Under the pieces are notes generated by a model. It ran no database searches. It was given only the letters and a program-made list of their open reading frames with translations, and was not told the DNA's origin. Of a stretch of DNA of 64,000 bases, positions 44,561 to 57,213 are shown one piece after another. The stretch's first letter is position 1, and each line of letters opens with the position of its first letter. The translations under genes and the position numbers were made by a program. Source of the stretch: Hyaloperonospora brassicae (Eukaryota; Oomycota; Peronosporomycetes; Peronosporales; Peronosporaceae); the NCBI GenBank assembly GCA_947650285.1, contig CANTFL010000221.1, forward strand, positions 328,009 through 392,008. The letters run 5' to 3'.

Positions 44561-47500
44561 TGGCTATACAAAATCGACAAATATGACTAAATACAAATGT
44601 CTATGTGTATATTCTTTTAAACCTAGATAAAAAGAGTGAGTGACGGATTTTCCTGATTGGACTACCTTCTCGGCACTTTTTGCGCGCACCCGTCATTCAT
44701 TGGATAGCGTATTGGCTAATATAATCGCCACGTCAGGCGAGTAGTCGAGTACTGTCAACATCTGCCGACCTATGATTTCGACATAAGATCGCCAACAACT
44801 CATTCTCCTCTACAACATTGACGAATATGATTAAGAAAACATTCACATATTCGCATTGATCGAATTATAATGGCACGGTGGGTTCATACCGTTCTGTCGC
44901 GCACGCCCTTCTCCTATCGTACGCTTTTGTCACCAAGATCGTTCGAATGCACCTTTTATCAAAGCCAACGTTGCGCTCTACGATGCATCAAAGCAACTGT
45001 AAATTAATTGGCACAACATCTAACCTCTGAGATCGAGCTAGGCGCGGTTCCCCTGCATTTCAGGACGCTTACTATAAAATTTAGTAATCAGAACTTCAGA
45101 TGTGCATCGGATTCTGTACAAAATATCTAAAAGACATCTGATCAGACAACATCTTACGTAAGCGATCACCTCTTCGTACAGAAAATGTGGTTGGGTATGG
45201 TCCTTGTTTATAGTGTCGTCAGCGGTAAGACAAACGATGCACTACGTTAGAATCGTATACATGACTGAGGATGTGTCGAACGAAGCACTCCACGAGTTTA
45301 GCAACCCTTTGCTTCGACTGCACATTGTATTGGAGCTATTATCACGGTCTATGGAGTGTGCTTTCGATCCGAAAAGCGCTACGTCTTAGGCCGGGTCTTC
45401 GTTGCAACTGATGACATGTGTCTCGATTCTGAAGGCACACATCGCGAAGCTTGGATGGATCAAACGTGCACGTGCCATAGAACATCTACACAGGATACAG
45501 AGACTTATCTTTTCGTATTTGATAAGGCAGAGCCCTCTGACGTTCTCCTTTGGCGTAAATAATGCAGTTTAAAGAGCGTGATCAAGCTGACCGATCTATG
45601 TAACTCTTTTCGGTGGTTGCGGTCAGTTAATGGGAGATGACTCGTGCGTCTCAAGATTTGACCTCCGCAATGTTGCCGCAATTTATAATTTTGCTTCAGC
45701 ATGGCGTTAGAGTTTTTGACGTTAAAGAATACGGTAGACGAACATGACGACGAAGGCTGACCCTGAACATACAGCAAAAGCAGTACTGTGGCAAAGTCAT
45801 TAATCAAATTTTATGACGTGGATCGGTGACTACCCAGTTAAGGCGTCACTTATTGGTGGAAAATGATGCCAAGGGACTTAGCGATCCAATAAATAGATAG
45901 AAAGCGATCTCAACGGGGATCGGCGATCCGATCCAATTGTCTCCCGATTGATGAATATGGATCGACCTGAAGCAGAGCGATCTGGGACAAGACGACAAAT
46001 AGAACGATTTCTATGGAGCGATCCGGGACAAGGATCTGGTACCAGGTGATGTGGTATGACTCTGTAACGAAGGTGTAACATCCTGCAGATCGGTTACACT
46101 CAAATCGGTCTCCCAAAGGGAGTACTTATTTAGGTTAATTATAGCCCGATCTGGAAGTGTGGATACTCGCGGGAGTCCAGGGAACTGTTTCAAGATCTGT
46201 GGATGGTCTCGTTGATCCGATAAACCCGGGAGGATGATATTGGAGCACGTACGGTAAACAGAAAGCTATTTACTACTGAAATATACCGTACCGATCCTCA
46301 ACAATCTCTATTTGGACATCAGATCGGTCATGTTCCCTGCTGATTATGGATATATCGGTGATGGAGCTATTGGATCGTAATAAACATGCTTGTTGAAGGT
46401 CCAAAAGTGATGTCCTAAAAGTTCAGATCGAAAGAGCCAGTGGAAGCCGGTTGACTTGACGTCGCAAAATGGATTTAGACACATTCGGCATTTGGATACT
46501 ATTCTGGACTTTTCGGTACCAAAATTGGGTATTTGGTACCGAATTTGGAATTTGGTCCCTTTTGGGTGTCTAGGTACGATATCGGGAGTATCGGCGCTAT
46601 CTTTGGAGTACAGGTCACGAAATTTCGACACGTGTTCAAGAAGGCGGTCAAGCTTACAGGTGATATCGACTTGGAGAGTGACCTACAGTTGGGAATAGGC
46701 TTAAGGATCGGTTGGCTATTAATTTGGTTGGATAATAAAACAGTTACCGGTTTTACATACAAAGCACGTTGCAGTCTTCTCTTCCGGGCAGGATATTTGG
46801 GCCCCCGGCGATCAAGAGACTTTGCCGCGCCGTGTTTCGTGTACTCATCTTGGATTTTTTGGCCAAGGTGGGGTTAAGGTAACTCAACTCAACTCAAACT
46901 GCTAGCGTAGCAGCAAACAACGGTAAAGGAAAAGGATTTTGGTTACAAGATCGCGAGGCGGCTTAAGTAATCAGAAGATCTGGACAAGGCGTTCAAGACA
47001 AGACCGAGCAAGACTGAAGCTATCTACAGGGCGGATCGGCCCGTTTCATTTTGGCAAAACAGGACACCCATCGGCCCACATTGCGCACTTCCTGCAAGAT
47101 CGGCCGATACCAAGACCAGATCGGACCGATCCCAACGCAAGATCGACGCAAGACTATCATTTGCTGAGTGAAGATTTCCGCACAGCAAAGACCCCGACCC
47201 CGAGGACAAATCGAGATCGGTGTGATTCAAGATCGAGATCGCGACGTTTCCAGATAGAGATCGCCGCGACCCAAGATCAAGATCGCAGAATCCCTGTTCG
47301 TGGTGTGAAGATTTACGCACCGGAAGCGAACTCCCAACCCCAAACCCTCAGCGAGATCGACATCTCCCAAGGCCGTTACGAAGAGCTCAAGCCAGCCCAA
47401 CCGACGGGTACACAAGGTGAGCACAAGGCTGTACAACATGGCACGGATCGGAGTACCCCCTCCGTGAGTCGGCAAGTCAGGGCTAGTGGAGGATCGACCC

Positions 47501-47982
47501 TCACTAAAGCAATTTTGTGAGATCGACTTCACCACAGTACTACCAAAGCGTGATCGGCAACATGGACCTGCTCAATGCGAAAGATAGACCGCAAGAAGAT
47601 TCTTTTGACGCCTAACAAGGACAAAATGTGTACTATCTTACTTTCGCTTGTAAAGGACTGTGACAGATGTAATTATTCTGCATAATACGATGCCTTATCA
47701 AAGCTGCTCCACTCGTTGCGAGCAAAATGAGTAGAAAAACATCTATGATTGCAATCTTGGTCTCAGCAGATCCCTTGCGTTGTACTTCTTCCTCTAGTGC
47801 TTTATGCAATCATTTCACACGGTTTAAGATATGACAGACGTGTACTTACTCTGAAGATGAATTCCAATACGCGCTTACGTTTAATTAATTGCATTGTTAC
47901 GGTTACAGATGGCATTCATACGTCAACCTAATGGCCGTCGTCAACAAAGTCAAATTACCTGCTGCTGCAGATTCTTGGCGGC
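44561..47982. other. No supported gene; includes a GATC-rich block (about 45840-47620)
   Basis: 44561-45840 has only short ORFs. 45840-47620 is unusually rich in GATCGG/CCGATC words and holds a 193-codon plus-strand frame (46939-47520), whose Arg/Gln/Thr-rich composition looks like a by-product of that base pattern. It may be an LTR or leader of an unidentified retroelement (TGTAACATCC near 46075), but no terminal repeat partner is present in the window. Confidence 0.4.
47978..47982. other. Target-site duplication GCGGC, left copy
   Basis: GCGGC at 47978-47982 is repeated at 55993-55997, bounding chromovirus copy 3. Confidence 0.88.
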
Positions 47983-48419
47983 TGTAACGGGGTATCTCGT
48001 TACATGATATTGTCACTAAGGATAAAATGACAATAAATAATAGTACGTTGAATTTTTTTAACAATATCCCACAGCATGATGATATTCTTGAAGATGACCG
48101 AAGGGTCTACATATTGGTTGATATCGTGACGATATCAACACACCAATCGCTGCTAGACGCACGCAATGGGTGGTGAGTAGACGCCATCATACGTTTAGTT
48201 AGATTACTATAATTAAGTCAGGATAAACAGAGACATAGGATTGGTAGGACTTAATTATATTGATACAGTTTTACTTTTACCAGAGACTAGCGTGTTCACT
48301 AGTCTCCTTTCCTTTCTCTGTGTTGGTGCAACAAAAATCAGGGCAATGATTATCACTGTTGTCAGTGGAATTGAACTCCGTACTGGTTAACCGGTACGCA
48401 GTCAACAGTGCCCGTTACA
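47983..48419 (+). repeat. 5' LTR of chromovirus copy 3
   Basis: 437 bp. Shared module at 48141-48168, next to a perfect 10-bp-stem inverted repeat TTGATATCGTGACGATATCAA-type (written here as two halves around a G). Confidence 0.92.
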
Positions 48420-48464
48420 CCTGGTGGCACTTTGTAGTCCGTCCAAGGACCACACTCGCGTCGC

Positions 48465-49530
48465 ACAACATAAACATGTTAGACGAAGTCGAAGGCGACA
48501 GATATCACGGAACTCGTAAAAGCTACTCCCATTCGAGCTATGTCGAATGGAGTGCGATCGAACAAATGAGTTCGACCGTTGGCGAGGAAGCTATCTGGGC
48601 CATGCTATCCACAAGGTATAGACGACCAGCAGCATTCCGTGATTAGAAACTTCTTGCAGAGACAACTTGACGAGTCGCGAGCTCAGGTGACCTTGTTGCA
48701 ACAACAAGATCACCAGCGGATGGAAGAACTGAGGCAGCATAAGTCTCTGTCCGCATGTTCGACGCAAGAGCGTCGATAGGAGTCTCTTAATTTAGAGATA
48801 TCTAAGTATCGGGGAGTCGCGGAAGAATCCCTGTTAAGATAGTTCGTCGAGGTCGACGGTACCATCGAGGCCCGTCGCATCGACAACGAGCGTATGCAAG
48901 TCGCATTCGCTTAGTCTTACTTGGCAGGGGGGCGCCAGAAATTGGCCCCTGAATATTAAGTTACACGACCCGAACGTGTTCGAGTCGTTCGATGTCTTCG
49001 AGACCCTTCTCATTGAGACGTAGAGCCTCTTTGGGCATAGTTCAGGACTCTCTCTGAACTCCTTGAGATCAAACAGGGTGAGCGTAAGGTTCACGCTTAC
49101 GCCTAGCATGTACTCTACCTTGCTAGTTGCATGATAGTGAATCCTAAGAGTAAATTTGTGTAAATCACAATATTCGTTTAAATTCTTGCAGATGGTCCTG
49201 TCAGGGGCCACCCTTTTCGCGAGGATCAAAAGACGCTCGCCAAAGCGATCTACGCTGCCGAGCAGGAAAACTTAAGTTTGAGACAGTTTAACACTACTCC
49301 TAAATCCTATCGTCCACAAAGACGATTAGCGGTCGGAGGCCCAGAATCAATGGACCTCTGTCATGTTGTGGGCAAGAAACCTCGCCCTGTGAATGACAAG
49401 CGAATGGTGAGATACCATCGCTGTCATAAGCTGGGACACCATGCATTCTAATGCAGCATCCCCCGCTCAGGACCCCGTGGTGCTGAGCGCGGTAACCGTC
49501 CACCAGTTGGAAGGAATTGTAGGACGAGGG
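48465..49530 (+). pseudogene. gag: gag pseudogene, chromovirus copy 3
   Basis: The N-terminus is near 48473 (NINMLDEVEGD) with the Gln-rich helix (VTLLQQQDHQ) near 48690. The capsid part is broken by stops. The zinc knuckle at about 49412-49455 reads YHRCHKLGHHAF-stop-C, with the first Cys replaced and a stop before the last, so it is dead. Confidence 0.82.
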
Positions 49531-49599
49531 TCTGATGCTGTTGCAAAGCCGCAACAACAAAGTGGACCATCAAAGAATTTCCGGGGTCAGTAGGGGCGG

Positions 49600-52500
49600 A
49601 GCGCACTACTGATCCAGCATCATTAAGAAAATTTGCAAATCTCTTGACGAAGGTCGCTCTCAACACACAATTTCTGTGTGCCTCTGCACTTGATGATGAG
49701 GTGTCTCTCATCAATCTGACATTGATAGTGACAAAGGACTTGTCACTTCGCGCCCTAGTTGACTGTGGGGCGTCGAACAATTTTTTGTCGCCAGTCGCTA
49801 GAGGCAGGAAGTTTCAACTTCGTGGAGCGGAAGATCCCTTCAACGAGAATTACGGTGCGGCTTGTGACAGGCGCATTGATCACTGTAAAGAAATGTGTAG
49901 TCGGATTCCACTATACGTTGAAAGATGAACAGTACAATGATGACTTCATCGTACTCAACCTAAATGAAAAGTTTGATGTAATCCTAGGACTGCCTTGTCT
50001 CAGGCGATATAAGCCAAGGGTGAGCTGGCAGCATCGATCAGTATCGATGCCTGCTACTTGTTCATCAGATGACGATCTGAAGAATATCTTGGAACGTCCA
50101 AATTCATGTGAGTGTACTGCGAGTGAGTGCGATGGCCTCACTTGCGGTACGGTCGTTATTCCGACTGCACAAGACCAAAGTATAGATGATCACTACACTG
50201 CGGAGCAAGCTCCCGGCGGAGGTACAGAGGTACAGGCAGCGCCGAAGGTCCACCATTCGAATAAGTCGAGTGGACCGGGACATGGATGTATGTCTAGCGG
50301 ACAATGTCCTAGACAGAAGAAACCGGTTGCCACAAAGGGTCAACACGGGTATCATAGGTCGACTGTAGAGTTGACCGTAGAGGATCAGTCCCTGACTGTG
50401 GTTTCACAGCCACAGTCAGAAGCCGTATAGGGAATAAGTCCCCACGTTCAAGAGGAAGGACTTCCTCTCGAATTACATGTTGAGAGAACAGGCTCTCAAC
50501 AAGAAGTGGAAGCAAGTTCCCAGGAAGGAACCGAGACGTTGAACGTCTTGGTCAATGACGGATCAAGCGTAGGCGCTTATACGCTTGATCTGATTGTGCC
50601 TCCGAAGTTAACTTCGGGGATAACTCAACTGCCGACGCTAGAACCGAAACGTTTCTTGCGGGATCTGCGTAGTGGCAAAGTCAAGCAGATCTGTGTACTC
50701 GTCGCGGAAGACGAACATGTTATCTATTTTTAATCACCAACGGTTTAACTGAGACCAAACGGGTTCTCAGCAGTTCATCGATGGACGAAAGCGTCATTAA
50801 TGAGAAGACTCGGATTGAGAGATATGAATCTCAATCCTAGGAGTCACTCCAGGCAAATCCTTTGTATGAGGATTTAATCAAATTCAAGGATGTAGTCATA
50901 GAATCCGTGCCTTGCGAGTTGCCTAAAGATAAAGGCACCCGACACGAAATCGAGCTCAGATCGGGCGTGAAGTACTGTGTCATGAAGCAGTAGCCACTGC
51001 CTCGTGAACATGTGCAAGTGATCGATAAGTTCGTTACCAACAGCTTTGCAGCGGGCCATGTGAGAGAATCGACATCCCCTCACATCTCTCCGACTTTATG
51101 TGCGCGAAAGCGCCACAGGAGGGTGGCGGATAGTGCACGCATTCAACAAGTTGAATGCTGCAACGGTACCGGCTCAGACGCCGATACCGAGGAAGGACGT
51201 ATCAATCATAGATGGTATGTCAAAGAGTACCATCTTCTCGTCCATGGATCTGATGGGTGGATTCTATCAGATCCTGATGCGTGAACGGAACATCCCGTAC
51301 ACAGCAGTGAGCACCCCCAGCGGTATGCTGTGGGAGTGGCTAGTGATGCCACAGGGGCTGAGTAATTCCACCTGCAACATTCAACAGATGTGTTACAAAT
51401 CTGTTTAGACCGGGGCAAAACTTCGCACCGAGTTACTTCGACGATGTTTTCGGCCATAGCCGGGATATGGAAGGAAAGATTTACATTCAGGTTCATAGAA
51501 CTCACGTTCGTCAGGTTCTTCAACTTATGCTGAAGCATAAGTTGTGTGCCAATCTCAAGAAGTGTATATTCGTGGCAAGCGAAATACCTCTTCTTGGATT
51601 CATCGTGGGTAAACACGGCGTACGCCCTGATCCCGAAAAGATCAAGGAGTCACCGACTGTCCTGTGCCAGTCGATGTCAAGGGACTTTGTAAGTTCCTTG
51701 GACCAGCGGCGTACTTGCACAAGTATTAGCGTAACTATGCCGAGATGACTGTTCATCTTTCGTATTTACTCAAGCAAAATGTGAAGAAAACAGAGAAAGA
51801 TGATTGTCAGCGTTCCTATAAAGGTATTCAACAAAGCTCGATGAAATCGCCCATCTCGGCGATTGCAGATCAGGACAAACCATTTCATGTGGTCTGTGAC
51901 GCCAGCGATTTTGCAATCGGCTGTGCATTAATGAAATAAGCCACTGATGGCGCAGAACGCGTCATCTACTATCAATCGCATCAGCTACGAGCAGACGAAC
52001 GCAATTACCCAGTGCATGACAAGGAACTCCTTGCCATGAAATACGCATTGGCTAAATTCGCGTCTATCTCTTATGAGATAGACCGTTTATTGTATATATG
52101 GACCATGCATCACTACGTACGGCCGTAAACCATCGCCACCTCTCGCAACGAATGGCGAGGTGTTTGTCTTTCTTCGCTGGGTATAACTTCTCCGTGGAGT
52201 ACAAACCAAAACGCCTGAACGTCGTCGCGGATGCGTTAACACGTCGGCCCTATTTCGAGCCGACTACACTAGTCAATAGTGAGGCCTTGTCTACTGTTGC
52301 GGAGCTGTCAGTCAGCGTGCCGTCTTCGCCTTTACTCGACGACGTGCGGAAGGCATACGCAGAAGGTAAGAATCTATTCCGTTTATTAGTTCATCTTGCA
52401 AACCCATCCCGGAGATCCTTGTCGGATCTGCCGGCTCTAAACCTTCCTCTTTGGATCACAACACGACTCGCATTGGTCTGCTGTATTACTCAGAAGTTGT

Positions 52501-54451
52501 TGACGACACCCCTCGTGTCGTCGTTCCTTATCATGGGGATTTGCGCTTACGCGTAATGTTCGAATGTCACGATGCGCCGTCAGGCGGGCATCTTGGTCGG
52601 GACAAGATTTAACTTACGGTAAGTAGTGACTTTTACTGACCCCGCCAGTATCTGTTTTGTTCGCCAGTATATTCGTTCTTGCGAGGTCTGCCAATGAGTG
52701 AAGCCTAGTCCTTCATCCCGTGCACCGTTACAACTTCTGCCGGTACCGGCAGAATGTTGGGAATCCGTTTCCGTTATCTTTGTCTTCGGGGTTCTGAAGA
52801 CACTTCACAAGAACAATGGCATTCTTGTGTTTGTCGATCGTTTCAGCAAGATGGAGCATCTTGCTGCGGCCCCGAGCCGATCACGGCTCAAGGCTATGCG
52901 CATGACTGCGTTTACATGATATTTCGACTCCACGGATTACCCCGTGAACTCGTATCCGACCGTGATCCTCGGTTCACGGCGGAGTTTTGGCAGTCCGTGT
53001 TCCGTTCACTCGGAACACGGATGAAGATGTCAACCTCTGACCACCCTGAGACAGATGGTCAGACAGAACGTGCAAACCGTGTCCCCGAAGAAATCCTTAA
53101 AGGAAATGTCCACTCGTTCTCGAGTTGGAGTGAGTCCTTGCAGATAGTCGAATTCGCCATCAACAACTCCGTGCATGCGTCCAAGACGCATACACCTTTC
53201 TACATGAATGGCTTACGCCACCCACATATTCCCGCCCTAATACAGAGTGACTCTGGGTTAGGGAGGAGGGTCTCGCTCGAGCAAATACCATTTTGGCTAT
53301 TTCTAATCACGTAATATCGCACATGCCGATACGTACGATGTCGATGTCGATAATGTCGACATCGAACAAAGTTGTTCTTAGCAGAAGCAACGACGCTGCT
53401 GCTACATCAGACAATGATGACGATGTTTGTAAAATCAGCATCGTCAACAAATATTCCAGCAAATACGAGGACAACCTCGCTGGAGAAAACTAGTTTTTTT
53501 GCAGTGTGCACGAAGCGCACTGAAAGACAAAATAACGAGTCAGCAGAAAATTTCCAGCTGACTTGAGAGGCGGCAGTCCGTTTCGTTCAGGACTTCACGC
53601 AAATGCAGTGGACCACCAGAAATTGAACGCAGACCAGGAGGGAAGAGCATATGTTATTTCATATAAAGTTAGCGACCTAGTACTATTGTCTACGGTAGAC
53701 TTACCTGGACATGTAGTCGCTAATGTCGGCATGAGTTTACTACTTCCGAATTACATTGGTCCCTTTCGTGTATTGCACCACAAAGGCAATGCATACACGA
53801 TTGAGTTGCCTTGCAGGATGCGCACGCATCCTATGTTTTATGTTGGTAGTCTCCGCCCGTACTATCAGCACGAGGCCTCTTCCGAGTTCGGTTATGACCA
53901 GCACGTTCAAGGATCCCCAACTAGATTCTTGTGGTCACGGACCAAACACTCGAGTTGGTCCATCAGTAACGCAGTCTCGCGACGAGCCGTCTCCAGCCCG
54001 TCGCGCAAATGGCGCCTCTCGCGTTCGTTCTCAATCCGAGCGAACGCGAAATCCGATCGGAATTTCTACCGATTGGCACGGAGACGTCGCACGGTCGACA
54101 ACAAGTCATGTCAGTAGATCGTGTAAGTGATCGACGTCCTCCTCAACTTGGTCAGGTAACGTAAATGGTTACTTTAAGTCTCATGCAGGCCCGGCAGATA
54201 AGCCAGACCTTGTCTTTCCACCACCACTGGAACCACTGGTGGATTCTCCACGGTGGTCGAAGCTTTCACGTGGGGCGTATTTTGAGCCACCGCATGAAGA
54301 AAGGGGAGCGGACAAGCTACCTTGTCCGCTGGAGTGGCATCCATTATCTTATGACAGCTGGGAACCTCGATTTGAGCTGATGGCTGATGAGGAGGGTCTC
54401 GTCCATCAATATGACAAGACTCATCCGATATGTCAGAGTAACCATCGGTAA
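49600..54451 (+). pseudogene. pol: pol pseudogene, chromovirus copy 3
   Basis: Protease ALVDCGASNNF near 49755-49790 is intact, but a frameshift follows at once. The linker is open at 49759-50430. RT includes an intact APSYFDDVF near 51430-51455 in a separate frame. RNase H lies at 51870-52260 (VVCDASDFAIG, then MDHASL with Thr to Met). Integrase is at 52590-53280 (SDRDPRFT, DGQTERANR, then VPEE in place of VLEE). GPY/F is near 53745-53820 (NYIGPFRVLHHKGNAY), and a worn chromodomain at about 54239-54451 (YDSWEPRFEL). Numerous stops and frameshifts. Confidence 0.88.
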
Positions 54452-55500
54452 ATACGCGCTGTTGGCGCTTGTCCACGGATTGCAAGCTTTCAATCGCGTC
54501 CCTCATCTCAGCCGAGATGTGTGCCCTTCCCCAGAGCGAACTTAGGAAAGAAACAGCCCTATGTGCACGTTGCGAGTTGTCAACACAACTCGCACAAGAA
54601 TTACCCGAGCGAGTTAAGGAATGCCTGCCTCACTCGACAAACGATGCACCCGGTACCTTGCACCGGTTGTTGTTCGTTTCTCAAACTAGTTGCGTACTGC
54701 TTCGAGTTTTTGGAGCCATCCTTCTCGTCCAAAGTTCTTGACATTTTGGACGAACGCACTCCATGCAGATAAAAGCGAAGCCTTTTACACGCTTTCAGAT
54801 AACATTGATCCATCGATGCTTGAGGAAAGCATCATGATAGAAAGATTCCTCAGCGCAAAAGCTCTTCGCGCTGGGGCTCAAGCCATGAAGATCGCTCGCA
54901 TCGAATTATGAAATGCTATGGCGTTGGCTTGTCTCGTGAGGCAGGCTATTGATGAGCTGTTCAGGCAAACGACACGGCTTCAGCTCATCACGCTTCGACG
55001 TGGTATACTTGCCGTTACCACAGGTTCCAATATGACGACAGCTTGCGCTATCGTCAACGCGCTCGGGCGAGGGAGCACGAGTTGATCGCGGTGATGCGTT
55101 ATCATACTAATCATCATATTCATCATCACTGCCGGACGGACTGTGACGCATGTCGCGAGTCCGTTCTTATGGCAGGCATTTTGGTGAGCAGGGCACCGCG
55201 GGAGAACGCGATGCCTCTAACCTCTTTTTTATGAGTAAGATTCATCTGACTCGCCAGAGTAGCTGACCCCCAGCTCGAGGTCTCTGTGTGCATGTGGTGC
55301 GATACCACATTCGCCTTCAGCAACACTTACTGCAGGCAGAAAACAAGCAGCAGACGACGAAAGGTTTGCCGCAGAGGCTGGCATGGTAGCAGACCGTGTC
55401 TTCTATGAAATTACCCGCAAAGACATGTGAACTATGAAAAGAAAAGTCAGAATAAATGGATCTGACCAACAAGTTCACCCCGAGCCCGTTGGCATCCAAC
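54174..55500 (-). pseudogene. Antisense ORF relic of chromovirus copy 3
   Basis: Minus-strand pieces (54174-54506, 54601-54813, 55126-55326) align with the 343-aa antisense ORF of copy 2. They share FTDG near the former end, the Cys cluster region (CIVCRVRQAFL in a shifted frame) and the charged middle. It is heavily frameshifted. Its position between pol and the 3' LTR is identical to the other copies. Confidence 0.6.
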
Positions 55501-55540
55501 GGGTGGCCACAAACGTTTCGCTAGTCACACGGTAACTATC

Positions 55541-55553
55541 AGTTAGGGAGAGA
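55541..55553 (+). promoter_or_regulatory. Polypurine tract, copy 3
   Basis: AGTTAGGGAGAGA directly before the 3' LTR at 55554. Confidence 0.65.
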
Positions 55554-55992
55554 TGTAACGGGGTTGCCCGTTACATGATATTGTCACTAAGGATAAAATG
55601 ACAACAAATAATATTACGTTGATTTTTTTTAACAATATCTCACAGCATGATGATATTCTTGAAGATGACCGAAGGGTCTACATTATTGGTTGATATCGTG
55701 ACGATATCAACACACCAATCGCTGCTAGACGCGCGCAATGGGTGGTGAGTAGACGCCATCATACGTTTAGTTAGATTACTATAATTAAGTCAGGATAAAC
55801 AGAGACATAGGATTGGTAGGACTTAATTATATTGATACAGTTTTACTTTTACCAGAGACTAGCGTGTTCACTTAGTCTCCTTTCCTTCCTCTGTGTTGGT
55901 GCAACACAAATCAGGGCACTGATTATCACTGTTGTCAGTGGAAGTGAACTCCGTACTGGTCAACCAGTACGCAGTCACCATGCCCCGTTACA
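55554..55992 (+). repeat. 3' LTR of chromovirus copy 3
   Basis: 439 bp, more diverged from its 5' partner than in copies 1 and 2. Target copy GCGGC follows at 55993-55997. Confidence 0.92.
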
Positions 55993-55997
55993 GCGGC

Positions 55998-56505
55998 ACT
56001 CATTGCGGTCTTGATCAAGGTGAAGAAAACGTCTTTAGTGCTAGAATCCCATTATTCGGCGTCTATTTAGACAACGTCGTACAAGGATAGCTTTTATGCA
56101 GATGCTGGCGTAACTTTATAGAGCAGCATTCTTCCCACTTTACTACGGCTGGCGAAGTTTGCGCTTGTTTAAGTTGGTGTTTAAAATTATTTGCTGTTTG
56201 AGGCGATGACACTTCTGTTTCATTTGTTGGCAATGCGATTATTTTGGGTGTTCGAAGTGGAGCCGTTTGCTTTACCGACATTACTGGATATAAACGCACC
56301 CCGCATGGGTGCGTTCGTTCGAGCGACGCACTGATCGATTGCAAGTATTTATCAAAAATTTGTTTAAACTCAAAACTTCAATTAATCCCAAGGCTAGACT
56401 GGTGTAGGAAATTTCCGAATGTAGTAATTTGATACTTTTGACTTCATTGTAGAAATATTGAACCCGACGCAGAAGCCGGATAAAACCGAAGTCGGAGAAT
56501 TTAGA
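55998..56505. other. No supported gene
   Basis: A 93-codon minus-strand frame (56063-56344) has no recognisable domain, signal peptide or conserved neighbour. Confidence 0.4.
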
Positions 56506-56722
56506 CTCGACGAGGGAAGCTTGGAAGAGAAAAGACTTAACGAGGGAAGACCTGATGAGGGTAGACTAGACGAAAGAAGCATCGACGGGCCAAGACTCGA
56601 CAAGACTAAGACAAATCGACGAGACAATATTCGACGAGACAATATTCGACGATTCAAGATGCGACGAGACAATACTCGACGAACCAAGACACGAAGAGAG
56701 AAGACTCGACGACAGAGCAAGA
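56506..56722 (+). repeat. 15-bp minisatellite (CGACGAGACAATATT-like)
   Basis: About 14 degenerate 15-bp units. The central ones (from about 56618) read CGACGAGACAATATT, CGACGAGACAATATT, CGACGATTCAAGATG, CGACGAGACAATACT. The period is a multiple of three, so a 145-codon frame (56458-56895) stays open with a five-residue repeat (RRDNI type, RLDEG type upstream). The frame is probably passive. No homologue is known to me. Confidence 0.8.
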
Positions 56723-57021
56723 TGATAAATCGTCTATTTTACTGGGATTTAGTATCGAGCGACGAGTATGGGGGTGGCGGGAAACCACACAAGGGTCTTC
56801 TTGCATCAGGAAGAAAACAGGAGATACTCAATACAGTGCATATTTTTGAATCCAAGAGACGTGCACACTTTGAGGTAAGTCCCTGCGTGGGTTGAATTAT
56901 GAACGCTGTCGAGCCTCGAGGAACATAGCTTGTAAAGTTTTCCATTGGAAGCTTTAAGAGTTACGTCGGCCCGCGTGGGCATAACTCGCTTCTAGCTATA
57001 GATCATTCTCGTCGTACAGCA

Positions 57022-57213
57022 ATCCGGTGACCCAGTAGACGGCACTTCTTCCTGTCTCGTCGCACGGCGAACCGGTTACCGAATAGACGGCATTGCTTCC
57101 AGTCTCGTCGCACGGCGAGCCATTTACCCAATCGATGGTAACGCTTTAAGAATAGCGAACGGCAAGCCAGTGACCCAGTAGAAGGCACTGCCTAAATACT
57201 CGTCGAGTGATGA
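57022..57213. repeat. 48-bp tandem repeats, about four units
   Basis: Units begin CGGTGACCCAGTAGACGGCA, CGGTTACCGAATAGACGG, CATTTACCCAATCGATGG and CAGTGACCCAGTAGAAGG, with inner CTCGTCGCACGGCGA blocks. On the minus strand this gives a 16-residue repeat (AVRRD core) in a 61-codon frame, probably not a gene. Confidence 0.7.

Larger units (their letters stand above)
47983..55992 (+). mobile_element. Ty3/gypsy chromovirus copy 3 (8.0 kb), decayed
   Basis: LTRs 47983-48419 (437 bp) and 55554-55992 (439 bp) with GCGGC target duplications. The LTRs are related to copy 1's but clearly distinct. The interior has the full gag-pol-chromodomain-antisense ORF order in fragments. It lies outside the visible inverted duplication. 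Confidence 0.94.

Noticed and set aside
46075..46950. Possible LTR starting TGTAACATCC
   Set aside because: No second copy, target duplication or primer-binding site in the window.
46939..47520. 193-codon ORF with Arg/Gln-rich composition
   Set aside because: Sits in a GATC-rich repetitive block whose composition produces open frames on both strands. No domain, promoter or homologue is visible.
56458..56895. 145-codon ORF over the 15-bp minisatellite as a gene
   Set aside because: The open frame is explained by the repeat period. There is no signal peptide, promoter or conserved domain.
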